Notes: generated by a model from the letters alone, not told the origin. A DNA stretch of 64,000 bases from Terebella lapidaria (GCA_949152475.1 OX424568.1:7291667-7355666); one strand, 5' to 3'; positions 35,035 through 47,917 are shown, numbered from the stretch's first letter. Numbers and translations: made by a program.

Positions 35035-36303
35035 TAATTGCCAAAATCAAAGCAATAAAAGTTCTGATATAAAGTGGCCTGTCGCTTGACCCAGACTGTA
35101 TTTAGACATGAGTTTTAGGCTTTAATATACCAGTTTGACAGCTCTGAGTCAGAAAACAAAAGAATTGTTTTGTTGTTTGAGATGTGCACTTGGATACATA
35201 TATGGTATACTGTACTGCTGCTCGACCGAGTGTGTATATTTAGAAGGGGACATGTCCACAGGGGGTAATCGTTTCTACAGCTTATTGGCGTGTGAACGGA
35301 TTGAGAATCAGATTCACCCCACTGCTCTTTCTACTTTGATATCTCGGCGAGTTTTCAATTTATTCCAAATGTGAAAAGTGGACCATAAACTAGAAATAAC
35401 ACTGCCACTGACTGCATGAAATACTTTAGAATTGAATGTTCAGTAAATTTGTGAAAATTGGAGCCATGAAAACATAAAAAATATCTGTAAAATCCAGAAT
35501 TATCATAGGATTCTGATTAAGTTTTGTCAGATTTTAGACAAAGTTTGAGGTCAATCATGGAATTGACATATAGGTCCGATTGCTATACCTCTTCTGAATG
35601 ATATGCTTCAAATTTCATGAACCTACGACAATTCAAACGGATGTTGTTACCTTAAACGTGTTTTTCTGGGATTTCAATGACCTTGACCTTTGACCTTTGA
35701 CCTTTGTACTTCAGTTCGTAGAGGTCAATGCTGTCAAAATGCATATCAAATTTCAAGGGATTCCATACACTATTGACGATGTTATGGCCCTTTGAAATTT
35801 CAGATTTTTGACGTTTATGACATCATTGTGACGTCAGTTTACGTCGCAGCGCCAAAAATGAGATATCACTGGAATCAGAGGCTCAAGACCTTTCCAACGA
35901 TATACTACTCGATATGGTGCACTGACCTTTGTACTTGACCTTGACATTCACCTCATGGCGAACTTCTCAAGGTCAAGGTCAAATGCCAAAATCAAGGTTA
36001 CAGAATATAGAACTCGAGTTTATCTACAATATGAACTTGGTTTGAAGTCTCTATAACGAATAGAACCGGAGTTATGACCATTTATGTGTTTTTATCGTTT
36101 TACATGACCTTGACCTCAATATTTGACCTTGAGCTTCCAAAAATGAACTCATCCATCCATATTTGATTGCACATCTTTCGACAAATTTTCGGGACTTTAT
36201 GATCAAAATTGTGACCTGTAGAGCGCTAACAAACAAACAAACAGACAGACAGACAAACTCGACTGACCAACATACTTGACGAAATTTACATTTCGTCAAG
36301 TAA
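35035..36303 (+). repeat. 1,269-bp tandem unit T1
   Basis: First of five head-to-tail units. It starts TAATTGCCAAAATCAAAG, carries a C-like segment with the conserved block (35248-35359), then a B-like half with TGACCTTTGACC lines, and closes with tail, CGACTGACCAACATA and a B palindrome. It looks like a chimera of C-type core and B-type 3' end. The 79-codon frame in it is shared by its copies but has no recognisable domain. Confidence 0.9.
35248..35359. repeat. ~112-bp conserved block in T1 (and T2-T5)
   Basis: From GGACATGTCC to GAGTTTTCAAT it is the same as in C2 except for one or two bases. The equivalents in later units are 36517-36628, 37786-37897, 39054-39165 and 40323-40434. The units lack the minus-strand tRNA-like segment that accompanies this block in C2 and C8. 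Confidence 0.75.
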
Positions 36304-37572
36304 TAATTGCCAAAATCAAAGTAATAAAAGTTCTGATATAAAGTGGCCTGTCGCTTGACCCAGACTGTATTTAGACATGAGTTTTAGGCTTTAATATACC
36401 AGTTTGACAGCTCTGAGTCAGAAAACAAAAGAATTGTTTTGTTGTTTGAGATGTGCACTTGGATACATATATGGTATACTGTACTGCTGCTCGACCGAGT
36501 GTGTATATTTAGAAGGGGACATGTCCACAGGGGGTAATCGTTTCTACAGCTTATTGGCGTGTGAACGGATTGAGAATCAGATTCACCCCACTGCTCTTTC
36601 TACTTTGATATCTCGGCGAGTTTTCAATTTATTCCAAATGTGAAAAGTGGACCATAAACTAGAAATAACACTGCCACTGACTGCATGAAATACTTTAGAA
36701 TTGAATGTTCAGTAAATTTGTGAAAATTGGAGCCATGAAAACATAAAAAATATCTGTAAAATCCAGAATTATCATAGGATTCTGATTAAGTTTTGTCAGA
36801 TTTTAGACAAAGTTTGAGGTCAATCATGGAATTGACATATAGGTCCGATTGCTATACCTCTTCTGAATGATATGCTTCAAATTTCATGAACCTACGACAA
36901 TTCAAACGGATGTTGTTACCTTAAACGTGTTTTTCTGGGATTTCAATGACCTTGACCTTTGACCTTTGACCTTTGTACTTCAGTTCGTAGAGGTCAATGC
37001 TGTCAAAATGCATATCAAATTTCAAGGGATTCCATACACTATTGACGATGTTATGGCCCTTTGAAATTTCAGATTTTTGACGTTTATGACATCATTGTGA
37101 CGTCAGTTTACGTCGCAGCGCCAAAAATGAGATATCACTGGAATCAGAGGCTCAAGACCTTTCCAACGATATACTACTCGATATGGTGCACTGACCTTTG
37201 TACTTGACCTTGACATTCACCTCATGGCGAACTTCTCAAGGTCAAGGTCAAATGCCAAAATCAAGGTTACAGAATATAGAACTCGAGTTTATCTACAATA
37301 TGAACTTGGTTTGAAGTCTCTATAACGAATAGAACCGGAGTTATGACCATTTATGTGTTTTTATCGTTTTACATGACCTTGACCTCAATATTTGACCTTG
37401 AGCTTCCAAAAATGAACTCATCCATCCATATTTGATTGCACATCTTTCGACAAATTTTCGGGACTTTATGATCAAAATTGTGACCTGTAGAGCGCTAACA
37501 AACAAACAAACAGACAGACAGACAAACTCGACTGACCAACATACTTGACGAAATTTACATTTCGTCAAGTAA
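36304..37572 (+). repeat. 1,269-bp tandem unit T2
   Basis: By eye it is indistinguishable from T1 apart from AAGTAATAAAAG against AAGCAATAAAAG near the start. Confidence 0.92.
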
Positions 37573-38841
37573 TAATTGCCAAAATCAAAGTAATAAAAGT
37601 TCTGATATAAAGTGGCCTGTCGCTTGACCCAGACTGTATTTAGACATGAGTTTTAGGCTTTAATATACCAGTTTGACAGCTCTGAGTCAGAAAACAAAAG
37701 AATTGTTTTGTTGTTTGAGATGTGCACTTGGATACATATATGGTATACTGTACTGCTGCTCGACCGAGTGTGTATATTTAGAAGGGGACATGTCCACAGG
37801 GGGTAATCGTTTCTACAGCTTATTGGCGTGTGAACGGATTGAGAATCAGATTCACCCCACTGCTCTTTCTACTTTGATATCTCGGCGAGTTTTCAATTTA
37901 TTCCAAATGTGAAAAGTGGACCATAAACTAGAAATAACACTGCCACTGACTGCATGAAATACTTTAGAATTGAATGTTCAGTAAATTTGTGAAAATTGGA
38001 GCCATGAAAACATAAAAAATATCTGTAAAATCCAGAATTATCATAGGATTCTGATTAAGTTTTGTCAGATTTTAGACAAAGTTTGAGGTCAATCATGGAA
38101 TTGACATATAGGTCCGATTGCTATACCTCTTCTGAATGATATGCTTCAAATTTCATGAACCTACGACAATTCAAACGGATGTTGTTACCTTAAACGTGTT
38201 TTTCTGGGATTTCAATGACCTTGACCTTTGACCTTTGACCTTTGTACTTCAGTTCGTAGAGGTCAATGCTGTCAAAATGCATATCAAATTTCAAGGGATT
38301 CCATACACTATTGACGATGTTATGGCCCTTTGAAATTTCAGATTTTTGACGTTTATGACATCATTGTGACGTCAGTTTACGTCGCAGCGCCAAAAATGAG
38401 ATATCACTGGAATCAGAGGCTCAAGACCTTTCCAACGATATACTACTCGATATGGTGCACTGACCTTTGTACTTGACCTTGACATTCACCTCATGGCGAA
38501 CTTCTCAAGGTCAAGGTCAAATGCCAAAATCAAGGTTACAGAATATAGAACTCGAGTTTATCTACAATATGAACTTGGTTTGAAGTCTCTATAACGAATA
38601 GAACCGGAGTTATGACCATTTATGTGTTTTTATCGTTTTACATGACCTTGACCTCAATATTTGACCTTGAGCTTCCAAAAATGAACTCATCCATCCATAT
38701 TTGATTGCACATCTTTCGACAAATTTTCGGGACTTTATGATCAAAATTGTGACCTGTAGAGCGCTAACAAACAAACAAACAGACAGACAGACAAACTCGA
38801 CTGACCAACATACTTGACGAAATTTACATTTCGTCAAGTAA
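37573..38841 (+). repeat. 1,269-bp tandem unit T3
   Basis: Same length and sequence as T2 as far as I can read. Confidence 0.92.
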
Positions 38842-40109
38842 TAATTGCCAAAATCAAAGTAATAAAAGTTCTGATATAAAGTGGCCTGTCGCTTGACCCA
38901 GACTGTATTTAGACATGAGTTTTAGGCTTTAATATACCAGTTTGACAGCTCTGAGTCAGAAAACAAAAGAATTGTTTGTTGTTTGAGATGTGCACTTGGA
39001 TACATATATGGTATACTGTACTGCTGCTCGACCGAGTGTGTATATTTAGAAGGGGACATGTCCACAGGGGGTAATCGTTTCTACAGCTTATTGGCGTGTG
39101 AACGGATTGAGAATCAGATTCACCCCACTGCTCTTTCTACTTTGATATCTCGGCGAGTTTTCAATTTATTCCAAATGTGAAAAGTGGACCATAAACTAGA
39201 AATAACACTGCCACTGACTGCATGAAATACTTTAGAATTGAATGTTCAGTAAATTTGTGAAAATTGGAGCCATGAAAACATAAAAAATATCTGTAAAATC
39301 CAGAATTATCATAGGATTCTGATTAAGTTTTGTCAGATTTTAGACAAAGTTTGAGGTCAATCATGGAATTGACATATAGGTCCGATTGCTATACCTCTTC
39401 TGAATGATATGCTTCAAATTTCATGAACCTACGACAATTCAAACGGATGTTGTTACCTTAAACGTGTTTTTCTGGGATTTCAATGACCTTGACCTTTGAC
39501 CTTTGACCTTTGTACTTCAGTTCGTAGAGGTCAATGCTGTCAAAATGCATATCAAATTTCAAGGGATTCCATACACTATTGACGATGTTATGGCCCTTTG
39601 AAATTTCAGATTTTTGACGTTTATGACATCATTGTGACGTCAGTTTACGTCGCAGCGCCAAAAATGAGATATCACTGGAATCAGAGGCTCAAGACCTTTC
39701 CAACGATATACTACTCGATATGGTGCACTGACCTTTGTACTTGACCTTGACATTCACCTCATGGCGAACTTCTCAAGGTCAAGGTCAAATGCCAAAATCA
39801 AGGTTACAGAATATAGAACTCGAGTTTATCTACAATATGAACTTGGTTTGAAGTCTCTATAACGAATAGAACCGGAGTTATGACCATTTATGTGTTTTTA
39901 TCGTTTTACATGACCTTGACCTCAATATTTGACCTTGAGCTTCCAAAAATGAACTCATCCATCCATATTTGATTGCACATCTTTCGACAAATTTTCGGGA
40001 CTTTATGATCAAAATTGTGACCTGTAGAGCGCTAACAAACAAACAAACAGACAGACAGACAAACTCGACTGACCAACATACTTGACGAAATTTACATTTC
40101 GTCAAGTAA
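38842..40109 (+). repeat. Tandem unit T4 (1,268 bp)
   Basis: One T is missing in GAATTGTTTGTTG (others GAATTGTTTTGTTG), near 38975. This shortens the shared frame and is the only difference I noticed. Confidence 0.92.
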
Positions 40110-41378
40110 TAATTGCCAAAATCAAAGTAATAAAAGTTCTGATATAAAGTGGCCTGTCGCTTGACCCAGACTGTATTTAGACATGAGTTTTAGGCTTTAA
40201 TATACCAGTTTGACAGCTCTGAGTCAGAAAACAAAAGAATTGTTTTGTTGTTTGAGATGTGCACTTGGATACATATATGGTATACTGTACTGCTGCTCGA
40301 CCGAGTGTGTATATTTAGAAGGGGACATGTCCACAGGGGGTAATCGTTTCTACAGCTTATTGGCGTGTGAACGGATTGAGAATCAGATTCACCCCACTGC
40401 TCTTTCTACTTTGATATCTCGGCGAGTTTTCAATTTATTCCAAATGTGAAAAGTGGACCATAAACTAGAAATAACACTGCCACTGACTGCATGAAATACT
40501 TTAGAATTGAATGTTCAGTAAATTTGTGAAAATTGGAGCCATGAAAACATAAAAAATATCTGTAAAATCCAGAATTATCATAGGATTCTGATTAAGTTTT
40601 GTCAGATTTTAGACAAAGTTTGAGGTCAATCATGGAATTGACATATAGGTCCGATTGCTATACCTCTTCTGAATGATATGCTTCAAATTTCATGAACCTA
40701 CGACAATTCAAACGGATGTTGTTACCTTAAACGTGTTTTTCTGGGATTTCAATGACCTTGACCTTTGACCTTTGACCTTTGTACTTCAGTTCGTAGAGGT
40801 CAATGCTGTCAAAATGCATATCAAATTTCAAGGGATTCCATACACTATTGACGATGTTATGGCCCTTTGAAATTTCAGATTTTTGACGTTTATGACATCA
40901 TTGTGACGTCAGTTTACGTCGCAGCGCCAAAAATGAGATATCACTGGAATCAGAGGCTCAAGACCTTTCCAACGATATACTACTCGATATGGTGCACTGA
41001 CCTTTGTACTTGACCTTGACATTCACCTCATGGCGAACTTCTCAAGGTCAAGGTCAAATGCCAAAATCAAGGTTACAGAATATAGAACTCGAGTTTATCT
41101 ACAATATGAACTTGGTTTGAAGTCTCTATAACGAATAGAACCGGAGTTATGACCATTTATGTGTTTTTATCGTTTTACATGACCTTGACCTCAATATTTG
41201 ACCTTGAGCTTCCAAAAATGAACTCATCCATCCATATTTGATTGCACATCTTTCGACAAATTTTCGGGACTTTATGATCAAAATTGTGACCTGTAGAGCG
41301 CTAACAAACAAACAAACAGACAGACAGACAAACTCGACTGACCAACATACTTGACGAAATTTACATTTCGTCAAGTAA
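40110..41378 (+). repeat. 1,269-bp tandem unit T5
   Basis: Last unit. Its B palindrome (ending 41376) and AA are followed immediately by an A-family 5' end. Confidence 0.92.
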
Positions 41379-41931
41379 CGAGGGGCCATAGGCCCGGCAG
41401 TTGACGAATTCGCAAACTTTCATCTCAATGTGAAAGGTCAAGGTCATAGTAATGTTATTATCTGGAAATGACATACACATTTGATTGTTTTGCCGCTTCC
41501 GAATGAAGTGGTTCAAAATCGATGAGACTCCGACGATTCAAGCAAATGTTATTACTGGACAGGTGTTTTTTCTGGGATTTCGATGACTTTGACCTTGATC
41601 TTTGACCTTTGTACTACAATTCGTAGAGGTCAATACTATCAATGGGTATAACAAGTTTCAAGATACTCCATACAGTATTGACGCTGTTATTGCCTTTTGA
41701 AATTTCGAAAATTAAACGTACGTGTAGGATGCAATCAGATTTTGATGATGCCAGAAACAAACGTAAAATACAACATTTTGCAATGAAAATTGTAGCTGGA
41801 TCAAATAATTCATCCGAAGACACACTGAAATATTCCACTCATGCATATTCATGAAACGTTTTTTTTTTCAAACTCCATAAACAGTGATAAAGGCACCAAG
41901 TAGTGGATTCTTTGTGTTTTCTGCTTCAGGC

Positions 41932-42635
41932 TTACTGTGTACAGCGCTGTATGGACTCAATACATCGCTGTGCCGACTCGACTGTCTGCGGCTGGCCGGG
42001 GAAAGTGAGAAATTTGAACTGAGTATTTGAGGCATATTTACCATGCAGCGCACTCCGAAAACTGCACAGTCCTTCTCAGTTACCTTGCAGCGACATCGCT
42101 GCAGTCTTAGTTGGGCGATTTCTACAGAAAATTCCAAACAAAATTCACTCTTTATTTCCGCACGATTTCGTGAAGTTTTTGTTGACATCTGCCGCCATAT
42201 TCTGGGCTGTTTTGTGTACGCATGTCAGAGGTCAACTGAATATTTGCATACTAGGTCGAGGTCACATTATCTGCGCATGTTCGTGCGCATGGGCAGACGA
42301 TGTGACCTCGACCTAGTATGCAAATATTTAGCTGACCTCTGACCTGCACATGCGCACAATGGCATATGGCGACCTGAGATATCAACGGAAACTCGATAAA
42401 TGTGTGCTGAAATAAATGGACATTTTGCATTGTATTTTTTCATAGAAATCGCCCAACTAAGACTGCAGCGATGTCGCTGCACGCTAGCTGGAACAGTCCG
42501 CACAGTTTTTGGAATGCACTGCACGATAATTATGCCTCAAATACTTTGATCAAATTTCTCACTTTCCCCGGCCAGCCGCAGACAGTCGAGTCGGCACAGC
42601 GATGTATTGAGTCCATACAGCGCTGTACACAGTAA
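41932..42635. mobile_element. 704-bp fold-back transposon with 8-bp target duplication
   Basis: The two arms (about 41932-42268 and 42299-42635) are inverted copies around a ~30-bp centre; the outer ~85 bp match perfectly, starting TTACTGTGTACAGCGCTG. CTTCAGGC is duplicated at 41924-41931 and 42636-42643, while sister copies (for example near 18695) have it once. There is no transposase frame. An 8-bp duplication is usual for hAT, and also occurs in P and Merlin elements, so the superfamily is not settled. The near-perfect outer arms and intact duplication suggest a young insertion. Confidence 0.9.
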
Positions 42636-42782
42636 CTTCAGGCTTGATTTTGATTTAATATCGCGAAACAATAGAATTAGATAAAAGGGTGACTGTGGAA
42701 AACATATCAGAATTAATACAAAAAAACACTCAGAAACAGAAAAAGTCATTTAGTCGGAATTTAAAAAGAAAAAAAGACAATA

Positions 42783-42847
42783 GGAATCGAACCCGTGACC
42801 CCGCGCACCAACACCTAACGCCTTTACTGACTGAGCCAATCTGTCGC
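42783..42847 (-). repeat. tRNA-derived Pol III-like unit (A type)
   Basis: Perfect B box GGTTCGATTCC and A-box-like TTGGCTCAGTCAG on the minus strand. The T-run after it is broken by one C. Confidence 0.72.
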
Positions 42848-43125
42848 TTGAACTTACTGCGCGTGAAGTATATAGCGTACGAGAGACCGCGCTCAGAATA
42901 AATGCTGGTATATCCCATGGCTGGGCATTGGTGTGGCTACTGTGGCGGCAGCGTGAGGAATTTTTTAAATATTTTTGTAACGTCTTCACTCAACCGATTT
43001 TCACGAAAATTGAACCATTTCTAGTCTTTAACATGAAGAATAACCGTGTAAATTTTCGTGAAAATATCTCCAGAATTGTGGTCGCTATCGTGCTAACAGA
43101 CATCTTACTGATGGACATACAATTA

Positions 43126-44171
43126 CGAGGGGCCATAGGCCCGGCAGTTGACGAATTGGCACTTTCATCTCAATGTGAAAGGTCAAGGTCATAGTAATGT
43201 TATTATCTGGAAATGACATACACATTTTATTGTTTTGCCGCTTTCGAATGAAGTGGTTCAAAATTGATGAGAATCCGACGATTCAAGCAATATTAAATGT
43301 TATTACTAGACAGGTGTTTTTTTCTGGGATTTCGATGACTTTGACCTTGATCTTTGACCTTTGTACTACAATTCGTAGAGGTCAATACTATCAATGGATA
43401 TATCAAGTTTCAAGATACTCCATACAGTATTGACGCTGTTATTGCCTTTTGAAATTTCGGAAATTAAACGTACGTGTAGGATGCAATCAGATTTTGATGA
43501 TGCCAGAAACAAACGTAAAATACAACATTTTGCAATAAAAATTGTAGCTGGATCAAATAATTCATCCGAAGACACACTGAAATATTCCACTCATGCATAT
43601 TCATGAAACGTTTTAATTTTTTTTAAACTCCATAAACAGTAATAAAGGCACCAAGTAGTGGATTCTTTGTGTTTTCTGCTTCAGGCTTGATTTTGATTTA
43701 ATATCGCGAAACAATAGAATTAGATAAAAGGGTGACTGTGGAAAACATATCAGAATTAATACAAAAAACACCCAGAAACAGAAAAAGTCATTTAGACTGG
43801 AATTTAAAAAAGAAAGAAAATGGCAATAAGAATCGAACCCTTGACCCCGCGCACCGAAACCTAACGCCTCTACCAACTGCGCCAAATCGTCCCTTGAAAG
43901 TTGGTACTGTTAAGTATATACCGTACAAGAGACCGCGCTCAGAATAAATGCTGGTATATCCCATGGCTGGGCATTGGTGTGGCTACTGTGGCGGCAGCGT
44001 GAGGAATTTTTGAGATACTTTTGTGACGTTTTCACTCAACCGATTTTTACGAAAATTGAACCATTTCTAGTCTTTAACATAAAGAATAACCCTGTAAATT
44101 TTCATGAACATATCTCCAGAATTGTGGTCGCTATCGTGCTAACAGACATCTTACTGATGGACATACAATCA
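43126..44171 (+). mobile_element. A-family element 11 (TTGGCACTTTC variant)
   Basis: An A1-like copy whose first bases after X differ (GGCACTTTCATC for CGCAAACTTTCATC), with a small AATATTAA insertion near 43290. It ends CATACAATCA before A12. Its tRNA-like segment is the best preserved in the family. Confidence 0.8.
43829..43893 (-). repeat. tRNA-derived unit with intact A box
   Basis: The minus strand reads TTTGGCGCAGTTGGTAGAGGC, a perfect match to the general A-box consensus, and GGGTTCGATTCTT (one base off the B box). It differs from all other A-type copies at several sites, including ones where it is closer to a real tRNA, so it may descend from a less decayed source copy. Confidence 0.75.
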
Positions 44172-45527
44172 CGAGGGGCCATAGGCCCGGCAGTTGACGA
44201 ATTTGCCATAGGAACGTCAATTACGTCATACCGAATTGACGTTGCACGTAGCGTGTTGAAACTTGGGACGTCCCTGAATAATAACGCTCCACATACGTTC
44301 TCATAATTACAGCCTATTACCTTCAAAATTGAGTGCACTGTGCTTGTTTGAAAGTTTGCTGAAAAGCCGTAAATCTTGTATGACAGGCCTTACGTTTATG
44401 ACCTTATAGCGGAAAATCCATCATGGCGGAAAAGTATCGGACAGTACCCTTCTAAACCAGAATTCAACGAGCTTTCCAATGGTGCAATCCGCTGTTCTGT
44501 ACGACAAATACTTTTTGATATATAGCCCCATTTTGAAAATTGACGTTTTACTTCATGACGTCATTGACGTTGCAAGTAGCGTGTTGAAACTTGATAGGTG
44601 GCTGGATATCATTATTTCACATACGTTCTGATAATTACAGATCAATACCTTCAAATTTGAGTGCACTGTAAATGTTTGAAAGTTTGCTGAAAAGTCGAAA
44701 AATTGGTATGACAGGCCATACGTTTATGACGTCATAGCGGAAAATCCATCATGGCGGAAAAGTATCGGACAGTACCCTTCTAAACCAGAATTCAACGGGC
44801 TTTCCAATGGTGCAATTCGCTTCTCTGTACGACAAATACTTTCCGATATATAACCCCATTCCAAAAATTGACGTTTTACGTCATGACGTCATTGACGTTG
44901 CACGTAGCGTGTTGAAACTTTGTGTATGGCTGGGTATCATTATTCCATATAAGTTCTGCCAATTACAGTCTAATATCTTCAAAATTGAGTGCACTGTGGA
45001 TGTTTGAAAGTTTGCTGAAAAGTCGAAAAATTGGTATGACAGGCCTTACGTTTATGACGTCATAGCGGAAAATCTATCATGGCGGAAAAGTATCGGACAG
45101 TACCCTTCTAAACTAGAATTCAACGAGCTTTCCTATGGTGCAATCCGCTTCTCTCTACGACAAATACTTTTCGATATATAGCCCCATTTCGAAAAATGAC
45201 GTTTCACGTCGTGACGTCATTGACGTTCGAACAATCCGAGTAAAACTTCGCAGTTCGATGGAAGATACCATTATATATCGGTGTGCTAAATTTCAGAGAT
45301 ATCGGTCCAAATGTGACTGCTGTGTGAATTTTTGAAAATCCGCCAATGATGAGAGATAGGGATTTTTCGATTTTTCAATGATTTTTGGTGACGTCATCAA
45401 TGAACCGATTTCTTTCAAAAACGTTCGGTGCTCTCCCTGGGCGGATACCTATCTATCAAAAAAGTTTCGGGATGCTAGCTCGAAAACTGTGGCCTGTAAC
45501 GTGCTAACAGACAAACAAACATACAAA
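44172..45527 (+). mobile_element. A-family element 12 (TTTGCCATAG subtype), cut by B3
   Basis: It has about three ~330-bp CRE-rich modules and ends at CATACAAA, where B3 starts. No matching A 3' module follows nearby. Confidence 0.75.
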
Positions 45528-46266
45528 AAATCGGCCATAGGCCAACACTTGACGAAATAACTAAACATTTGTTTACATTTAAAACATTTACTCATTAATT
45601 ACACATTGAAAAGATATACTGAACAATTTCTAGCATTAGAAATTGGCACTTTTAAGACACCTCCTGAGCATCACCCAGCAGAAAAATTCACAATTTTTAG
45701 AAATTAGACAAGAGTTGCTTCATTTTCACAGTGACCTTGGCCCTTGAATTCTGAATTTTCACAAATTTGTTAGAATTAATAATGCACAACTCCTGAGCAG
45801 ACATACATATTGAATCTTTATGACGTCTCCTGAGCAAGACCCAGCCATTTGAGACTGACTCATTCAAAACATTCAATCGATGTGTGTATCAACATAATAT
45901 ATACTACTAACAGCACAAAATTTTGATGATGTCATTATAAGAAAAATTATAGAATACAACACTGCTATAAATGTTCGTTACTACAACTTGGTAACTTTCA
46001 TATCATGATGCTGCATCTTCGGAGAACTATCTAATGAGTTCAAGCAGATCGTGATGGCCGTTTTTGCATGCCATACTGGTATTATATGACAGAGGCAACG
46101 ATAATTTTTGCACGCCATATTAGTACCAAATGATCATTCAACAGTGTATATTCATAATATATCAAAACAAATTGCAAAAAGTTCTTGGATAAAACCACTA
46201 TAATAGATTATAATGGTACTGGATATTCTTGAAAAAAATAAAGAGCAAAAAAAAAATATTTAAAAG

Positions 46267-46345
46267 CAGGTAGATTCGAACTAGCAGAGTCAAAAGCCTA
46301 CGTGTTAGAGAGCGAGTGCTGGAACCACTCGGCCACCGAGCCATC
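46267..46345 (-). repeat. tRNA-like segment, distinct type
   Basis: The minus strand reads GGTGGCCGAGTGGTTCCAGC (strong A box of the Ser/Leu style), CTAACAC in the anticodon-loop position and AGTTCGAATCT (B box). The T arm pairs at four of five positions but no acceptor stem closes. T-rich DNA follows. It is unrelated in detail to the A and C types: a tRNA pseudogene or another SINE head. Confidence 0.6.
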
Positions 46346-46559
46346 ATGCAATAAATTGCCATATTCCCCTTCCCCATGGAGAACAACATTTACTGTACAT
46401 GTATGACCGCATGCATGTCGGCATGACTGCACGAAGAAATCGATCCAAAATAACTGTAACTTTAAAACCCAAACTAGTATTGATAACCAACTTTCACAGT
46501 CAACTCAATTAAGGAATTAGGGCAAGAAAAGTCCACGTTTCACATTTGTGTATTCAAAT

Positions 46560-47830
46560 CTGCATAAAACATTTCATATCTCCTATAAATTGGCAACTTA
46601 TGTGAGGTAATTTTGCGGCCACTACACTAGGGCTACCACTATGCAACTTGCACATGACCCCCAGATTTTCGGCACCGGGCGATAATCGGGACTTTTGGTC
46701 GTACGACCATCGCACATACACCATTTGACGCCGAATTAACCATATAAAAATACAAAAATACTGACAAAAATTAATGTTGATCAAAAGTGGAGTTATTGCG
46801 ATTTTTCGATTTTGACCTTTTACATGACCTTGACCTTAATTTTCAACCTTGAGTTAAGAAACTCCACAGATTTGTTCAATTTGATAAGGCACAACTCCTG
46901 AGTAAAAATCAATAACCCATATCAGAAATTGGCCTCGCAATATGGGGTTGAAGGTTGCGAGACATGAAACCATAAAATCATGACCCTCAAATTTTCGACC
47001 TGGACCGACAATCGGGAGTTTTGGTCGTACGACCATCGGGCATGCACCGCAGGGCGCGGAATTGACCATAAAAAAATATAAAAATACTCAGAAAAAATAA
47101 CATTGAATAGAAACGGAGACCTTTACTATGACTTTAACTGTAATTCTTGATATTGAGTCCTACATCTTTACACATATGTTCAGTATGATAAGACACACAT
47201 ACTGAATAAAAATCAGCAACTTCTATCGGATTCTGACTCCACAATAACGGTTTGAATATTGCACAAAATACAAATGATCTGAAAACCCCCAAATGTTCAA
47301 CCATGGGCGATAATCGGGAGTTTTGGTCGTACAACCATCGGACATACGTCAGCTGATGTCGAATTGACCAAATAAAAATACAAAAATGTTTAGAAAAATT
47401 AATTTTGATCAAAAGCCAAGTTATTGCAATTTTTCGATTTTGACCTTTACTATGACCTTAACTCTAATTCTTGACCTTGAGTCCTATGACTTCGCAATCG
47501 TGTTTTGTGTGATAAGGCACAACTTCTGAGTGAAAATCAGCAACATATATCGGGAATTTGCTCCATAATATGGTTTTGAATATTGCGAGGTAGAAAAAAA
47601 CCTAAATTCGTGACCCCCAAATTTTCGACCTGGACCGAAAATCGGGAGTTTTGGACGTACGACCATCGGGCATGCATCATATGATGTGGAATTGACCATA
47701 GAAAAATATAAAAATAGCTAGAAAAAATAACATTGATTAAAAACGGAGTTATCGTGATTTTTCGATTTTGACCTTTTGCTTGACCTTGACCTCAATTTTT
47801 GACCTTGACCTCCCAAAAGTTAATCACTTG
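46560..47830. repeat. Four degenerate ~300-330-bp tandem modules
   Basis: Each module has GACCCCCAAATTTTCGACC (or variant), AATCGGGAGTTTTGGTCGTA, CGACCATCGG, AATTGACCATA, AAAAATACAAAAATA and a TTTTGACCTTT line. Starts are near 46649, 46978, 47278 and 47607. The same module occurs once in A5 and in A6. Confidence 0.75.
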
Positions 47831-47912
47831 GTCGAGTATTGACTGCACAACTTCTGACAAATTTTCAGCACTCTACGATCAAAATTGTGACCTGTAGAGC
47901 GCTAACAAACAA

Positions 47913-47917
<5 letters not shown>

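Larger units (their letters stand above)
41379..43125 (+). mobile_element. A-family element 10 (TTCGCAAAC subtype) with nested fold-back
   Basis: Sister of A1, interrupted by the 704-bp element at 41932-42635. Without that insertion it is about 1,035 bp, like the others. It ends CATACAATTA before A11 and has a tRNA-like segment at 42783-42847. Confidence 0.85.

Noticed and set aside
42043-42342. 99-codon frame on + and mirrored frames on - at 41868-42188 and 42267-42524
   Set aside because: They lie inside the inverted arms of the fold-back transposon and mirror one another; no transposase motif is present.
41932-42635. Firm assignment of the fold-back element to hAT
   Set aside because: The 8-bp duplication fits, but the terminal bases are not a clear hAT signature and there is no transposase to confirm.
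43829-43893. Functional tRNA gene
   Set aside because: Good internal boxes but no pairing acceptor stem that I can build, and the segment is one of a repeated series.
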